A DNA stretch of 64,000 bases from Sinotaia quadrata (lineage: Eukaryota > Mollusca > Gastropoda > Architaenioglossa > Viviparidae), in NCBI GenBank assembly GCA_028829895.1, contig CM054182.1:17132001-17196000 (forward strand), given 5' to 3'. Positions 32,913 through 44,279 of this stretch are shown piece by piece. The notes under the pieces were generated by a model, which was given only the letters and a program-made list of their open reading frames with translations, made no database searches and had not been told where the DNA came from. Every line of letters begins with the position of its first letter. Positions within the stretch are counted from its first letter, which is position 1. Both the position numbers and the translations under genes were made by a program.

Positions 32913-33194
32913 AATAGACTGTATTTTTCAGTTGAAACAGCTGAAATAATAGACGCCTGGGGTAGTTAATATATTAGCATGATCCTGCTCAACTTATCTG
33001 GATGATCTCGGTACCTTTAACCTAATACAAGACAGACACTGCATTACATGCGGTTGTTCAACACAAACCCCAGTCAGTTGATTTACAATGCATTTCCTGA
33101 CTGCTGCCATAAAAATAATCCATAGCTTTAAGTCAACTAGAAGTCCTTCCACTGATAAGCAATTTCAGATTACTATATTTAGTCACGAAACTGA

Positions 33195-33485
33195 TCGATA
33201 TTAGGGTGTGGCCAAAATACGATCTTTGACAATAATAAGTAATTTCTGGATAGTGATAGTATGGTTTATATACCATCTTTACAATAATAAGTAATTTCTG
33301 GATAGTGATAGTGTGGTTTATATACCATCTTTTACAATAATAAGTAATTTCTGGATAGTGATAGTGTGGTTTATATACCATCTTTTACAATAATAAGTAA
33401 TTTCTGGATAGTGATAGTGTGGTTTATATACCATCTTTACAATAATAAGTAATTTCTGGATAGTGATGTGAGATATAGCTGACGC
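33195..33485. repeat. 54-bp minisatellite
   Basis: Five copies of a unit containing ACAATAATAAGTAATTTCTG and GATAGTGATAGTGTGGTTTA. Confidence 0.95.
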
Positions 33486-33499
33486 GTGGTGTTTACATT

Positions 33500-33780
33500 A
33501 TAAGTGATTTATGGACAGTGATGTTAGGTTATTTATGATGACCATTTGTCTGAGTTCTTGTTTGATTTCTTTGTACTCCTCCCCCACACCCACCCACATT
33601 TGTTGATTTCGTGGACAACCAGAATTAGTCAAATAGGGAACGTGATGCCACGTGCCGGTTCGGGTCAAAGGTTAAGACACTCTTTCAATCACGTGCATGT
33701 ACTTGTAGCATTAATCTTTAATAAGTGCGCTAACTGTACACATCTTTATGTCGTAAATGTTTCTTTGCTACACATTCATT
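33500..33780. other. Unassigned spacer
   Basis: No gene is recognised. Confidence 0.3.
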
Positions 33781-33781
33781 A

Positions 33782-33812
33782 CCCCCCCCCCCCAAAAAAA
33801 AAAAAAAAAAAA
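33782..33812. repeat. C-tract followed by A-tract
   Basis: About ten C then about twenty A. Homopolymer lengths may be assembly-sensitive. Confidence 0.9.
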
Positions 33813-33824
33813 AACTAATAACAG

Positions 33825-34065
33825 TAGTAACTTATTTACTCACTATTCTCACGTTATCAGCCAATAACATTACTTACCTATTCATTATACCAATGTTATC
33901 AGCCAATAACTTTACTAACTTACATACTAATTATCTCGACTTTATCAACAAATAACATTATTAACTTACATATTCATTATCTCCACGTTATCAGCCAGTA
34001 ACATTACTAACTTACATATTCATTATCCAACGTTATCAGCCATTAACTTTACTAACTTAAACGAA
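33825..34065. repeat. Minisatellite of about 47 bp
   Basis: Four to five copies of a unit containing TTATCAGCCAATAACATTAC and TTACATATTCATTATC. Confidence 0.9.
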
Positions 34066-34182
34066 TTATCATAATGAGATATACATGAGTTAAAGAAGAA
34101 ATGTACGCTTATAAAAACCTCGATAACTTTTGTTTAATTATTATTTTTACGGTTTTTCTTTAGTTAGATTGGCCGTACTTAC

Positions 34183-34256
34183 CGTCTGTTAGTGAAACTC
34201 GTTCTGTCACGTGGAAGATGCTCCATTTTTTGTAATTGAATGACTTGACTACGTTT
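34183..34256 (-). CDS. Candidate internal exon, unknown gene
   Basis: Acceptor GTTTGTAAAGCAG and a consensus donor CAGACG|GTAAGTAC bound 74 bases: one base, 24 codons, one base. The reading begins NVVKSFNYKKWSIFHV and ends RVSLTD. Its exit phase does not fit nuclease-helicase exon A, so it is not simply an upstream exon of that gene. No family is assigned. The strong donor and clean frame are the evidence; the acceptor is only fair. Confidence 0.4.
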
Positions 34257-34299
34257 CTGCTTTACAAACAGATCAAATGCAGAGTATGTCGACTTTGAA

Positions 34300-34890
34300 A
34301 GTGTTGGTACCTACAGCACAGTCATAAGCCTACACATCCAGCGTATGTGTAATCAGGTTAGAAACTCCTCTTATCTACTACTTGAGACGTGATGGATGAC
34401 GTAGGCTATAGCGGGAAGATTGGCAATACGATATATCGGGAATTCCCGATTTTACTTCTACGTGACAGATTCGAGGTGCGATTGTCTCTTTACGTCACAG
34501 TTCGCAAAGTTTCTCGTTACAATCATTGAAGTCACGAGTTCCCTTTTTCATTAGAAGAGGATATAATTATTTTAATTTTTTTTTTTTAATTTAGCAACAC
34601 GAATCTTCTCTTAGTTTGGAACAACGACAAAACAGCAGTCATCCGACCGTGAACGAGCGAACCGGATTATGGTCACTTTGTTCTGAAGCAGCCAGGCATG
34701 CCCAAATCTGGAGAGTCGGGTTGTTTGTTGGCTTACCACCCTTTTAAAAATATTTCTCGGCTTCCGGTTTTGGTGCGTTTAGGGTTCGAACCAACTTTGT
34801 TGATCTACCCTCAATTTGAAATCTTCCGCGTCCGCGTATACCTAGTGATAATAAATGTACTCTGCGTAGTGTACACACCAGTCACATCAA
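34300..34890. other. Unique, moderately GC-richer sequence
   Basis: Contains TGACGT-type half CRE sites (near 34398 and 34492) and a B-box-like GGGTTCGAACC at about 34782, possibly from a decayed tRNA-derived element. No exon is convincing. Confidence 0.3.
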
Positions 34891-34898
34891 ACACTAAT

Positions 34899-34899
<1 letters not shown>

Positions 34900-34962
<63 letters not shown>
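34900..34962. repeat. (CA)n microsatellite
   Basis: About 31 CA units. Confidence 0.95.
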
Positions 34963-34964
<2 letters not shown>

Positions 34965-35004
34965 AGACACTAACAACGTACAATTTCTACCCTCTCTCCA
35001 GCGT

Positions 35005-35352
35005 CGGGCGAATTTGTTCGATCACTTACCCATTGAAGTGAATTCGTTCGATCACTTACCCATTGAAGTGAATTCGTTCGATCACTTACCCATTGAAGTG
35101 AATTCGTTCGATTATTGACCCAGTGAAGTGAATTCGATAGATTGGTCACCCAGTGAAGTGAATTCATTCGATTGGTCACCAATGAAGTGAATTCTTTCGA
35201 TCACCCACCCAGTGAAGTGAATTTGTTCGATCACCCACCCAGTGAAGTTACTTTGTTCGAGCAAACACACAGTGAAGTGTATTCGTTCAACCTCCCGCAC
35301 AGTGAAGTGAATTTGTTCAATCACCCACCTAATTAAGTGAATTCGTTCACTC
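35005..35352. repeat. 30-bp minisatellite with donor-like motifs
   Basis: About 11 copies of a unit like CATTGAAGTGAATTCGTTCG followed by ATCACTTACC. Three copies read GG|GTAAGTGA on the minus strand, a consensus donor. No associated exon was found. Confidence 0.9.
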
Positions 35353-35588
35353 ATTGATGAATGTGAACAATTTGATATGATATTCTGTTCATAAGCGAAA
35401 TGTCGGGTGTGCTTGCTGTACTGCTTTATTGTGAAGTTCTGCTGACTAAATGTTAACATAAACAAAGTCTTCATTTATAGAATGCGTATAAATGTTATCC
35501 GACTGGTGTCTAAACTTTGATTGACCATAAAACACAACTCATAGTATGAAATGTGTAGGTGACCTATTTAACTGACCACAATGTAAGT

Positions 35589-35650
35589 GTGGCCCACAGG
35601 TATAGACGCCAGACTCACCTGCGGAAGACAGAGGTTCAAGACGCCATGAT
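35589..35650 (+). mobile_element. tRNA-like SINE head
   Basis: GTGGCCCACAGGTATAGACG matches a polymerase III A box, and GGTTCAAGACG, about 30 bases on, matches a B box. The spacing fits a tRNA-derived SINE. The 3' body is not defined. Confidence 0.4.
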
Positions 35651-35734
35651 GATAATGAGTGGAAGTTTTATTCAGTTTTTCCTTGTTCGTATTGTCAACT
35701 TGTACCTGTCCGTGAAATATTTACAAAATCATCA

Positions 35735-35875
35735 TTGTCGCTCTACTTTCAATTGCAGTATTTACAGTACAACGATTTAAGTTGTAGCAGTAGTATTTAC
35801 AGTACGATTGAAGTTGTAGCAGTAGTATTTACCACACAACGATGTAAGTTGTAGCAGTAGTATTTACCGCAACAA
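35735..35875. repeat. Repeat of about 45-50 bp, three copies
   Basis: Three copies containing AGTTGTAGCAGTAGTATTTA and CAACGAT. Confidence 0.8.
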
Positions 35876-36124
35876 AAGCATTCATTTTAGAGAAATGCTG
35901 TAAATAAATTAGAAATAAAGCCAGACCTAAGTAGCCATTTGGGAATATTACAGAGACATTTTTAATGTTTGAAATGACACACACAACCAAATTTATGCCA
36001 AGCAAAGTTAAACTTACGAAAATATATGTTGTTAAAGGAAATTTCTGATTCAACAGCTACTATTTCAAATTAAACTATTGCGAGTCTATTTCTCATCACA
36101 TGACTTCATATGACATAAACTCTC

Positions 36125-36436
36125 ATTGGCTGTGGTTTTCACAACGTCACAGGCCCACTTTGCCTGCCTTTGATAATGGGTCTAACGTGCGTCTCTAGGC
36201 AAGCTATCCAAACTGTTCCAAGAATTCTGTGTGCAATCTCTCCAGATTGAAGATGACCCAGCTTCTGCCGTACGGTTCTGGGACAGAGATTCACGTAACC
36301 AATATCCAGCAACCCTGTTGCCAGCGAGTGTAACAAAAAGTGTCGGACACACACTTACCATTGTAGCTCAGTAGAGTGCAGTAGTTCACTGCCGTCTGAA
36401 GTCGATAACATAAAACCAAGACATGCTTGCTCTTCT
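36125..36436 (-). other. GC-richer island, exon or tRNA-derived element
   Basis: On the minus strand, 36436-36359 is open between acceptor TTTTCTAG and a perfect donor ACAATG|GTAAGTG (KSKHVLVLCYRLQTAVN, then CTLLSYN). The next 215 bases are open too (71 codons, ending at 36139). On the plus strand, TAGCTCAGTAGAGTGCAG at about 36364 looks like a tRNA A box. A donor directly after ATG could also be a first coding exon for the nuclease-helicase gene. I cannot choose among these. Confidence 0.25.
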
Positions 36437-36479
36437 CTAGAAAAGTCAAATCAAGGGAGAGACATAAGATTCGGGTCTA

Positions 36480-37395
36480 AAATATTCTACATTCCCAAAT
36501 CTCTCCACAAGTATTCTCAAACTTACATTCCTTTAATAAAATTCATTAGCCCATTCATACACATGGATATGAAATATAACAGAATCAAATTCACAATAGC
36601 ATTTCCATTAGGGACAATGTCATAGACAAAATCAAAGATATAAGAACAAGGAATTTTTCTAACAGTGACTTTCAGTTTGACTCTTACTGGTTAGATTTGT
36701 TATTGACCAGTATCAGATCATTGGTTGCTTATAACCAGCTGCTTAGAACTGGTTATCGTCACTGGGTAAGTTGTTTATTATTTAGCCTGCTTTGCTGACT
36801 TCAAGAAATTTTGACCATGAAAATTTCCAAAAAGGATGACTTGGTAACCTTTTTCAGGCTATCGCTTAGCTATGGTTCTGAGGAATTCTGGCTTTCCTTC
36901 ATATTATCTTAACGTGCAGTGCACGAAGTTTGTTTAAAACTCTCAATACATTAAGCACTGGCAGCATAAATATAATAATTATTCAATATTATTAACAGCA
37001 TAAATACGATGATTATTTCATAAATATGTGTAGGTAACTTTGCTCTTTCACACTATTCTTGTGAATTGCATTCTTTCAAATGTATTCATGTATGTTTTGA
37101 TTTAATAAATTTATGTTAGGAGTAAAGAGTGGGTGGATGGGGCTCATTAAAATATCTTAAAAGACATATCTAATTACTCCTTAAGTAAGACGTTACACAT
37201 ACGGGAAAGAATTATGTCTGTAGAACATCTATCTAAAAGTTGTAAAGGTTAGAGTTTCAGCAGCGCCAGGCGATCTTCCAAGTGGGAGACAAGATGAGTG
37301 TTTTATTGGATCTATTATTAAATCAAGATTCCAGTTACTTGTACTTAGTTATGAATTATTAATTAGAATATAATAATAATCATAATCACAAATCA
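36480..37395. mobile_element. Possible decayed DR1-related element
   Basis: The segment with TTATGTTAGGAGTAAAGAG and GGGTGGATGGGGCTCA, and the AT-rich end near 37360, resemble the internal part of DR1 at 40.7-41.0 kb and 53.4 kb. Similarity is patchy. Confidence 0.35.
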
Positions 37396-37399
37396 GTTG

Positions 37400-37960
37400 A
37401 TTAAAGACAAGTATTTATTGCAAGGATAAACTAACGGACATCTTGAATAAAAATGTATTATTTCCAAACGTGTGTATAAGTAATGTATTCTTTATAGACA
37501 TTTCATAAATCTATTACAATAACAGCAATAAATATTTTGATTGAAAGTATGTATGAATGTATATTAAGGTATTAATTAAAAATATATCGTGACCTATTAT
37601 AATAACAATCAAAATATTATATTGAATAAGAATATGTATAGATGTAAATTAATGTATTAGTAATAACATTTTAAAATGTATTACAATAATAGTCATAAAT
37701 ATACTTTTAAAAATATGAATGAAAACAGTTGGGTTCGTTTGTACTGAGATATTAACAACAAATTGTTGTTATGCCTGTCGGTGTACATGCCTTGTTTTTC
37801 ATTGAGAGTGACTGACAGGATGTGCGTGATAGGATGTGCGTGACTGCTACAATCTAGGGCTAGGCCATCAGAAATTTTCCTATCCATAAATCACACGGTC
37901 ACTGACATCCTCTCATTTATTTTTTCCTCGTCGGGACAGCTGTCATTTGCATGTTTGATA
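37400..37960. other. AT-rich spacer
   Basis: No gene is seen. Confidence 0.3.
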
Positions 37961-37964
37961 TGTG

Positions 37965-38412
37965 CATATATATATACGTGTTGGTGTTTTTCCGTAAGTG
38001 TTCTGTGCATATATATATATATATACGTGTTGGTGTTTTTCCGTAAGTGTTCTGTGCATATATAAACGTGTGGGTGTTTTTCTGTAAGTGTCAATCAACG
38101 ACAGACGACGACCGACGGGTCCGTCCCCTCCCTCTCCCCCCTACCCAAAGGCGAAAGCCGGAAGCGTCCCCTAAATGACCAACCAATCTGTAAGTGTTCT
38201 GTGCAGATATACACGTATGGGTGTTTTTCTGTAAGTGTTCTGTGCAGATATATATGTCTGGGTGTTTTTTCTGTAAGTGTTCTATGCAGATATACACGTC
38301 TGGGTGTTTTTCTGTAAGTGTTCTGTGCAGATATACACGTCTGGGTGTTTTTCTGTAAGTGTTCTGTGCAGATATATACGTCTGGGTGTTTTTTCTGTAA
38401 GTGTTCTGTTCT
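37965..38412. repeat. 41-bp minisatellite interrupted by a GC-rich island
   Basis: About eight copies of a unit containing GTGTTTTTCTGTAAGTGTTC and TGTGCAGATATACACGTC. Each unit holds a consensus plus donor (CT|GTAAGTGT), and most hold an acceptor-like TTCTGTGCAG. The array is split at 38091-38189 by unrelated GC-rich sequence. Confidence 0.9.
38090..38189 (+). CDS. Candidate exon embedded in a minisatellite
   Basis: Between two halves of the 41-bp array lies a GC-rich segment open on the plus strand (VNQRQTTTDGSVPSLSPL, then KGESRKRPLNDQPI), closed by CAATCT|GTAAGTGTTC. The repeat units on both sides carry the same donor, as expected if the array grew from this exon's edge. A minus-strand frame is also open, and its acceptor would be TTACAG. 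No family is recognised. Confidence 0.25.
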
Positions 38413-38424
38413 AATTAATTATTT

Positions 38425-38885
38425 GAAAAGTCAGCTTGAATCATTTGAAGTCAACATGGCTTTTAACTAAGTCAGCAATTCAACATGGCTTTATGCTGTG
38501 TCAGCAGTTCAACATGTCTGTAAACTAGCAATTCAACATGGATTTAGACTTTGCCAGCAATTCAATATGACTTTAAACTGTGCCAGCAATTCAACATGGA
38601 TTTAGACTGTGCCAGCAATTCAATATGACTTTAAACTGTGCCAGCAATTCAACATGGATTTAGACTGTGCCAGCAATTCAACTTGGCTTTAAACTGTGCC
38701 AGCATTTCAACATTGATTTAAACTGTGCCATCAGTTCAATATGACTTTAAACTGTGTCAACAATTCAACATGGATTTAGACTGTGCTAGCAGTTCAATAT
38801 GACTTTAAACTGTGTCAACAATTCAACATGTCTTTAAACTCTCCAAGCAATTCAACCTCGCCATAAACTGTACAGGCTGCTCAAC
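38425..38885. repeat. Minisatellite of about 30 bp
   Basis: About 14 copies of two alternating types, AATTCAACATGGATTTAGAC and AATTCAATATGACTTTAAAC, each followed by TGTGCCAGC. Confidence 0.9.
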
Positions 38886-38983
38886 CTGTAAACACTGTGC
38901 AAGCGATTCTTTCACAGTTCCTTTTGCATACATAATAATCAGAAGTAAAATTTATATAATGTTCTTGGTATAGTAAAGCATTT

Positions 38984-39199
38984 GTGATGGTATTCTATAA
39001 ACATATTACCCATACGATTGTAGCACAGAGTTACTGCGGTGCTTTCTCCTTGCCAGTTTCGCTAAACTCGGTCACGGTCTGGCAAGTACTAAATGCCATT
39101 CTCTGCCAACTATTACCAATTCCAGAGAACATGCAACATTCCACGCATGACGTACAGTGTCCTCTCCTATCTGTACGCGACGATGTCTCGCTAACTTAA
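38984..39199. other. GC-richer island open on both strands
   Basis: Plus: 71 codons ending 39199, with AQSYCGAFSLPVSLNSV. Minus: 39198-39028 is open, with SETSSRTDRRGHCTSCVE, an acceptor-like CCTCTTAAG and a TAA stop. One of these may be a terminal exon. The strands cannot be separated by inspection. Confidence 0.25.
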
Positions 39200-39370
39200 G
39201 AGGATTCCACTGGATTCTGTATAAGAGGGCATCTCTCTAAATTTTCTATACTCCACTCGACTTCAACTAGATTCCACTAGACTTCAGTAGATTCAAATGG
39301 ACTTCAACTAGATTCCATTGGATTTCGATTAAACTGGATTGCAATTAGATTCCACTGGACTTCCACATTC
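39200..39370. repeat. Degenerate repeat of 12-24 bp
   Basis: Recurring AGATTCCACTGGACTTCA-type units. Confidence 0.7.
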
Positions 39371-39374
39371 TCCA

Positions 39375-39630
39375 GTCAGCTCGTCGCCCTCCCCATCTTA
39401 CACAACCAGCAAACACTTCCTGATAACTTCAAAGTCAGAAAAGTTTTAGAAAACAAAATCTTTATAATTACAAAACACCAAGTCAGCACTGCCATACAAT
39501 TAACATTATTCTACAGCAACTGTGTAAGGTTACATAACACCACATTAAAGAACACTTTTCACAAGAGAGGATATTTTTTTAAAGGCAAAATTAATTTATG
39601 AAAGTCTGGTCAGGTTGAAAATAGTAACAT
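39375..39630. other. Spacer
   Basis: No feature is recognised. Confidence 0.3.
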
Positions 39631-39800
<170 letters not shown>

Positions 39801-39820
39801 ATAGATAATATAGCAGAGTA

Positions 39821-41078
39821 AATTTGCCTATCCCTATTTCAAAACTATGTCAAAGTGACCCGACCTTGGGCACTGCTTGTGCTGATATTTTTAATTATCA
39901 GAGTTGGAAGTAAACAACTCGTGTAAAAAATGTAGTAGACTAGCTGATGTAATTAAATCGGTTGTAAGTGGATGAGTAGATTTTATTATCCAATGGTTAA
40001 GATTTACAAGAACGAGATCAGCCAATGGGCCGAGATCAAAAGTTTACCTGCTGTAAAGATTTTTTTTGTCTAATCACTTTGAATTTGGAGTAGCAAGAAG
40101 TTGGATCATGAAAGGCGGCCGTTGGCTTAATGGGAACAAGCAGCCTTTTCTTGTTTTACCTGAATCTCCTGGTTTACTGATTTATAAACCAATATGAACA
40201 TAGTAGACACGAGAAGTATCTACCCACAGTGTGTAAGTGTAAAGGTACACTGCACTCTGTTGATGTATGGTGGCAAAGTAAGCTGACTACATTGTGGAAT
40301 TTCTGGTACAAGGAAGTTACTGGAAACTGCTACAAATGTTGATCTGCTTGAGGGAGCTAATATGGCGGAGCACCCAATACGATGTGCAAGGGAAACGTGT
40401 GAAACTGACAATACCCTTGGGACAATAAGCTTGTGTCTTTGTTATGAAAGTGCACTAAGACTATTGAAAAACTATTGCAGCTACACCTAAACAAAGTTAC
40501 GTACAAACTATTATAGCTACACTCTCTATAACTCAATATCTGTTCTCTGATGAGAACTATATTGTGATTTATATTGACATTAATCTGTTGAATTATGTAT
40601 TAGGATATAAGACTGTATGAAAATTGACATTATTCGAATGTGGTTTGTAGAAATATTGTTGTCAAATAATCTTGTCATTGTATTTGCAATAGGTATATTT
40701 GATTGTTGATTTAATAAATTTATTGTTAATTTTTTTTTTACCTTCTTAAACATATTGATAAACTTATGTTGGAGAAGAAAGTGGTTGGATGGGGACTTAC
40801 TAAATATAGATTAAAAATGGATTTGTCTTCTCCTTTATTAAGAAATTTTCCACCTACAGAAATACTGTATGATGGTTAATGTTTGTCTTTAAATGTTGTG
40901 GAGGAGAGAAAACGTTTACAGTGCTCGAATATCTGTTAAGTGAGAGAGACGAATGGTGTTCTCTGGAGAATTATTAATTACATATATTAAGATTCTCATC
41001 ACTTGTAATTAGTTATAGATGGCTAATTAATTAATTAATAATAATAACCATTAACTAGGTGGTATTAGCATTACAAAT
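39821..41078 (+). mobile_element. DR1 dispersed element, near full-length copy
   Basis: It begins GCAGAGTAAATTTGCC and ends ACTAGGTGGTATTAGCATTAC, matching both ends of the reversed copy at 1304-2527. About 1.25 kb without a long frame. This is the best copy for defining the element. Confidence 0.65.
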
Positions 41079-41347
41079 AGATACTTTAGAGATATATTAC
41101 TCAGTTTTACATGAAAATATTATTGAATACTTAATAATGCAGTATTTCTGCGCAGTTATTTTCTTGGTGATATTTCCAAGATCAAGAATTAAATTTAAAA
41201 TATACTAGGCAGTCAGGGAACCTCAGTGTGCCATATGCTTGTCTATTCACTTTCTTTTAGCCAAACGGCATGTCTCGCTAAGTCACTCACATTTAAGGTC
41301 TCTATAGCCTCCACCCTTGATTGTGGCTATATTGCTGTTGTACTTAC

Positions 41348-41546
41348 AGTCGCCTTTGAGTGAACCACAACTGGTTTTAGGGTGAGAGGGGAAGTCGACT
41401 TGAATATGTCGCCTACGGATTTGGATACTACCTCGGAGACGCGGAGAGTGAAAAATTAGTTCAACAATCCGGAAAACTTGACAAGGAGAGTGAAAAATTA
41501 GTCCAACAATCCGGAATACTTGACAAGGAGAGCCAAAAACGTGGGC
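41348..41546 (-). CDS. Candidate exon with in-frame 42-bp repeats
   Basis: Open for 66 codons on the minus strand up to a consensus donor GGCGACT|GTAAGTAC. The reading includes two copies of a 14-residue unit (LIFHSPCQVFRIV), then HSPRLRGSIQIRRRHIQ and FPSHPKTSCGSLKGD. A strong plus-strand acceptor (CTTTCTTTTAG at 41250-41260) and an open plus frame nearby compete. Low confidence. Confidence 0.25.
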
Positions 41547-41712
41547 CTAGCATCCGGAAGACTTTCTAGGAGAGCCAAAAAACGTGGGCCGAGCCTTCAG
41601 AAGACTTGTCCGGAAGATCTGGTGTCTGGCTAATCGTACGAATGTATCTTGCTGAACCCGGATGCTCGACGTACAAAGTGGCCAAATAATACAACGAATC
41701 TTCAGTGCTTAC

Positions 41713-41822
41713 TGAACGAGAACGACCTCATTTACTGGTTTAGGTGACACTACTTCCGGACGAATCCGATTTGGCGGTAGGGAGCGAACACTACCGATTA
41801 AAAGGCGTGTAGGCGTGAACAT
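41713..41822 (-). CDS. Candidate first exon, unknown gene
   Basis: ATG at 41822 with an in-frame TAA three codons upstream; 36 codons plus two bases to the donor GTTCA|GTAAGC. The reading is MFTPTRLLIGSVRSLPPNRI, then RPEVVSPKPVNEVVLV. Its exit phase does not fit the candidate exon at 41348-41546. The opposite strand also has a short open exon-like frame. Unresolved. Confidence 0.22.
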
Positions 41823-41890
41823 TACAGGTTAAAACGTGAGTGCACAAGGCGTGAACATTACAGGTTAAAACGTGAGTGCACAAGCACTAA
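41805..41890. repeat. Duplication of about 38 bp
   Basis: GCGTGAACATTACAGGTTAA followed by AACGTGAGTGCACAAG occurs twice in tandem. Confidence 0.85.
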
Positions 41891-42084
41891 ACTAACTTAA
41901 AAATACAACAGATTAAATGAGATTTTACAAGTACTATAACAAGGGACTGACTACACGACTGAAAAGCGCGAAGTGAGTATAAAAGTCGTAATAAACGTGA
42001 TCAAAACAACTGCCGATTATAATAACGTCAGTGTACAAAGTTAAAAAGTTAAAAAATGCAACACCCCCAACACCATACACCTGG

Positions 42085-42640
42085 AGCCCCGTGACTTCAA
42101 GCACTACAAATTAAATCGTGAGAATACAAAATGGGTTTTTTAAAAAGTGATTTCAAACAGTATAAAGTAAATCATGAATGATTTTCAAAAAGTTATTACA
42201 AGCACTATAAAATAAAAAATCGTGAGTGATTTTCAAAAACGTTATTGCAACGCACTATAAAGTAAATCATGAGTGTAAAACTGTACGTGTTTGTAAAATG
42301 AAAAATGACTTCAAGCACTATAAAGTAAATCATAAATGTTTTTCAAAAAGTTATTTCAAGCACTATAAAGTAAATCATAAGTGTAAAAGCTATACGTGTT
42401 TGTAAAAAAAAAAGTAACTTCAAACACTATAAAGTAAATTACGAGCGTTTGTAAAAAAAAAGTTATTACAAGCACTATAAAGTAAATCATGAGTATTTTT
42501 CAAAAAGTGATTACAAACACTGTCTATAACTTATAAGGTAAATCATTAGTGTAAAAGCTGTACATGTTTGTAAAAAAAAAAAAAAAAAGTGACTGCAAGC
42601 ACTACAAATTAAGTCGTGAGTGTACAAACTGTAAAGCTTG
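42085..42640. repeat. Minisatellite of about 45-60 bp
   Basis: About nine degenerate copies around AGCACTATAAAGTAAATCAT and GAGTGTTTTTCAAAAAGTTA. A few copies contain CGTGAGTG, a donor-like word. Confidence 0.8.
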
Positions 42641-42644
42641 TTTT

Positions 42645-43365
42645 TCCTTTTATAAAACAAAAATTGACGAGAAGTACTGCTAATGAAAATGTAAGTGTAC
42701 AAAACATGAAGCATTATTAAGTTACTATACTGAAAGACACAAAGTAACAGACACACAAATAAGTATACATTTATTAAAATGTGTCAATTACAATACATGT
42801 ATACTATTTTATAAATGCATCAACGTCCATGCAACATTTATTCTTTTTAATTAAATTAAAATATTACAGTAACGTATTGTAATTCACCATTAAAATTAAC
42901 GAAGTGTCAGTTTACAAGGCAATACATACATAAAAACATTACCAATATGTGCAGTGTTGAGTTATTGAAATAATAACAGTGGCTGTTGTTAAAGAAATAC
43001 ATATGTAATGTTGTTTTAAGTAATATCAGTGGTTGTTCTAAAAGATAATGCATAAGGTGAAACAGGTACAATATTTGCATCGTTGCTAGAGTAGAAAAAT
43101 GAAAAAAACGCTTGTGTTCTGTAAACTCAATCTGTAATTAATTGCTGCAAAGGATAATACATACAAAACACTGGGCTGTGGTTGGCAAGACAGAAGAAGT
43201 GGTTGTTTTCAAAGGTAATGTATACAAGAACACGGTTTGTGTTATTAATCATTAATGTCAAATAATTTGTTCTAAAAGAAAGTGTTAAATGTTGAAAGAT
43301 GTAAAGTATGTGCTAACTTTTGTCCATTAAGCACATTGAATGAACTGTTAGTCAAAAACAGGGAA
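42645..43365. other. Spacer with faint repeats
   Basis: Loose recurrences (AGATAATGCATA, AGGTAATGTATAC) hint at an old array. No gene is seen. Confidence 0.3.
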
Positions 43366-43367
43366 AA

Positions 43368-44275
43368 ATGTGAACTTTTATTTTAAATAAATGGGGCTCA
43401 TACCTGAACATTCATTAACATGATCTTCACAACAAGTAATGTGAACTTTAATTTTAAATAAATGGGTTAACATATCTCTGATCTTCACAACAAGCAATGT
43501 GAACATTTATTTTAAATAAATGGGACTCATATCTGAACATTCATTAACATGATCTTCACAACAAGCAATGTGGACATTTATTTTAAATAAATGGGACTCA
43601 TATCTGAACATTCATTAACATGATCTTCACAACAAGCAATGTGAACATTTATTTTAAATAAATGGGACTCATATCTGAACATTCATTAACATGATCTTCA
43701 CAACAAGCAATGTGAACATTTATTTTAAATAAATGGGACTCATATCTGAACATTCATTAACATGATCTTCACAACAAGCAATGTGAACATTTATTTTAAA
43801 TAAATGGGACTCATATCTGAACATTCATTAACATGATCTTCACAACAAGCAATGTGAACATTTATTTTAAATAAATGGGACTCATATCTGAACATTCATT
43901 AACATGATCTTCACAACAAGCAATGTGAACATTTATTTTAAATAAATGGGACTCATATCTGAACATTCATTAACATGATCTTCACAACAAGCAATGTGAA
44001 CATTTATTTTAAATAAATAGGACTCATATTTGAACATTCATTAACATGATTTTCACAACAAGCAATGTGAACATTTATTTTAAATAGATAGGACTCATAT
44101 CTGAACATTCATTAACATGATTTTCACAACAAGCAATGTGAACATTTATTTTAAATAAATAGGACTCATACCTGAACATTCATTAACATGATTTTCACAA
44201 CAAGCAATGAGAACATTTATTTTAAATAAATAGGACTCATACCTGAACATTCATTAACATGATTTTCACAAGTAG
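43368..44275. repeat. Highly regular 71-bp minisatellite
   Basis: About 13 copies of a unit containing GTGAACATTTATTTTAAATA, AATGGGACTCATATCTGAAC and ATTCATTAACATGATCTTCA. Central copies are almost identical; edge copies carry shared variants (AATAGGACTC, GATTTTCAC), a gradient expected from end-to-end array growth. Confidence 0.95.
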
Positions 44276-44279
44276 TTGG

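Noticed and set aside
35589..35650. Functional tRNA gene
   Set aside because: A and B boxes are present but a complete cloverleaf with acceptor stem could not be drawn, so a SINE head is more likely.
34183..36436. Receptor ligand-binding (ANF receptor) domain from the two minus-strand candidate exons
   Set aside because: The order of the faint similarities is reversed relative to that domain and the phases do not join.
43368..44275. CRISPR-like array
   Set aside because: Units are contiguous 71-bp repeats without unique spacers, in an intron-bearing eukaryotic genome.
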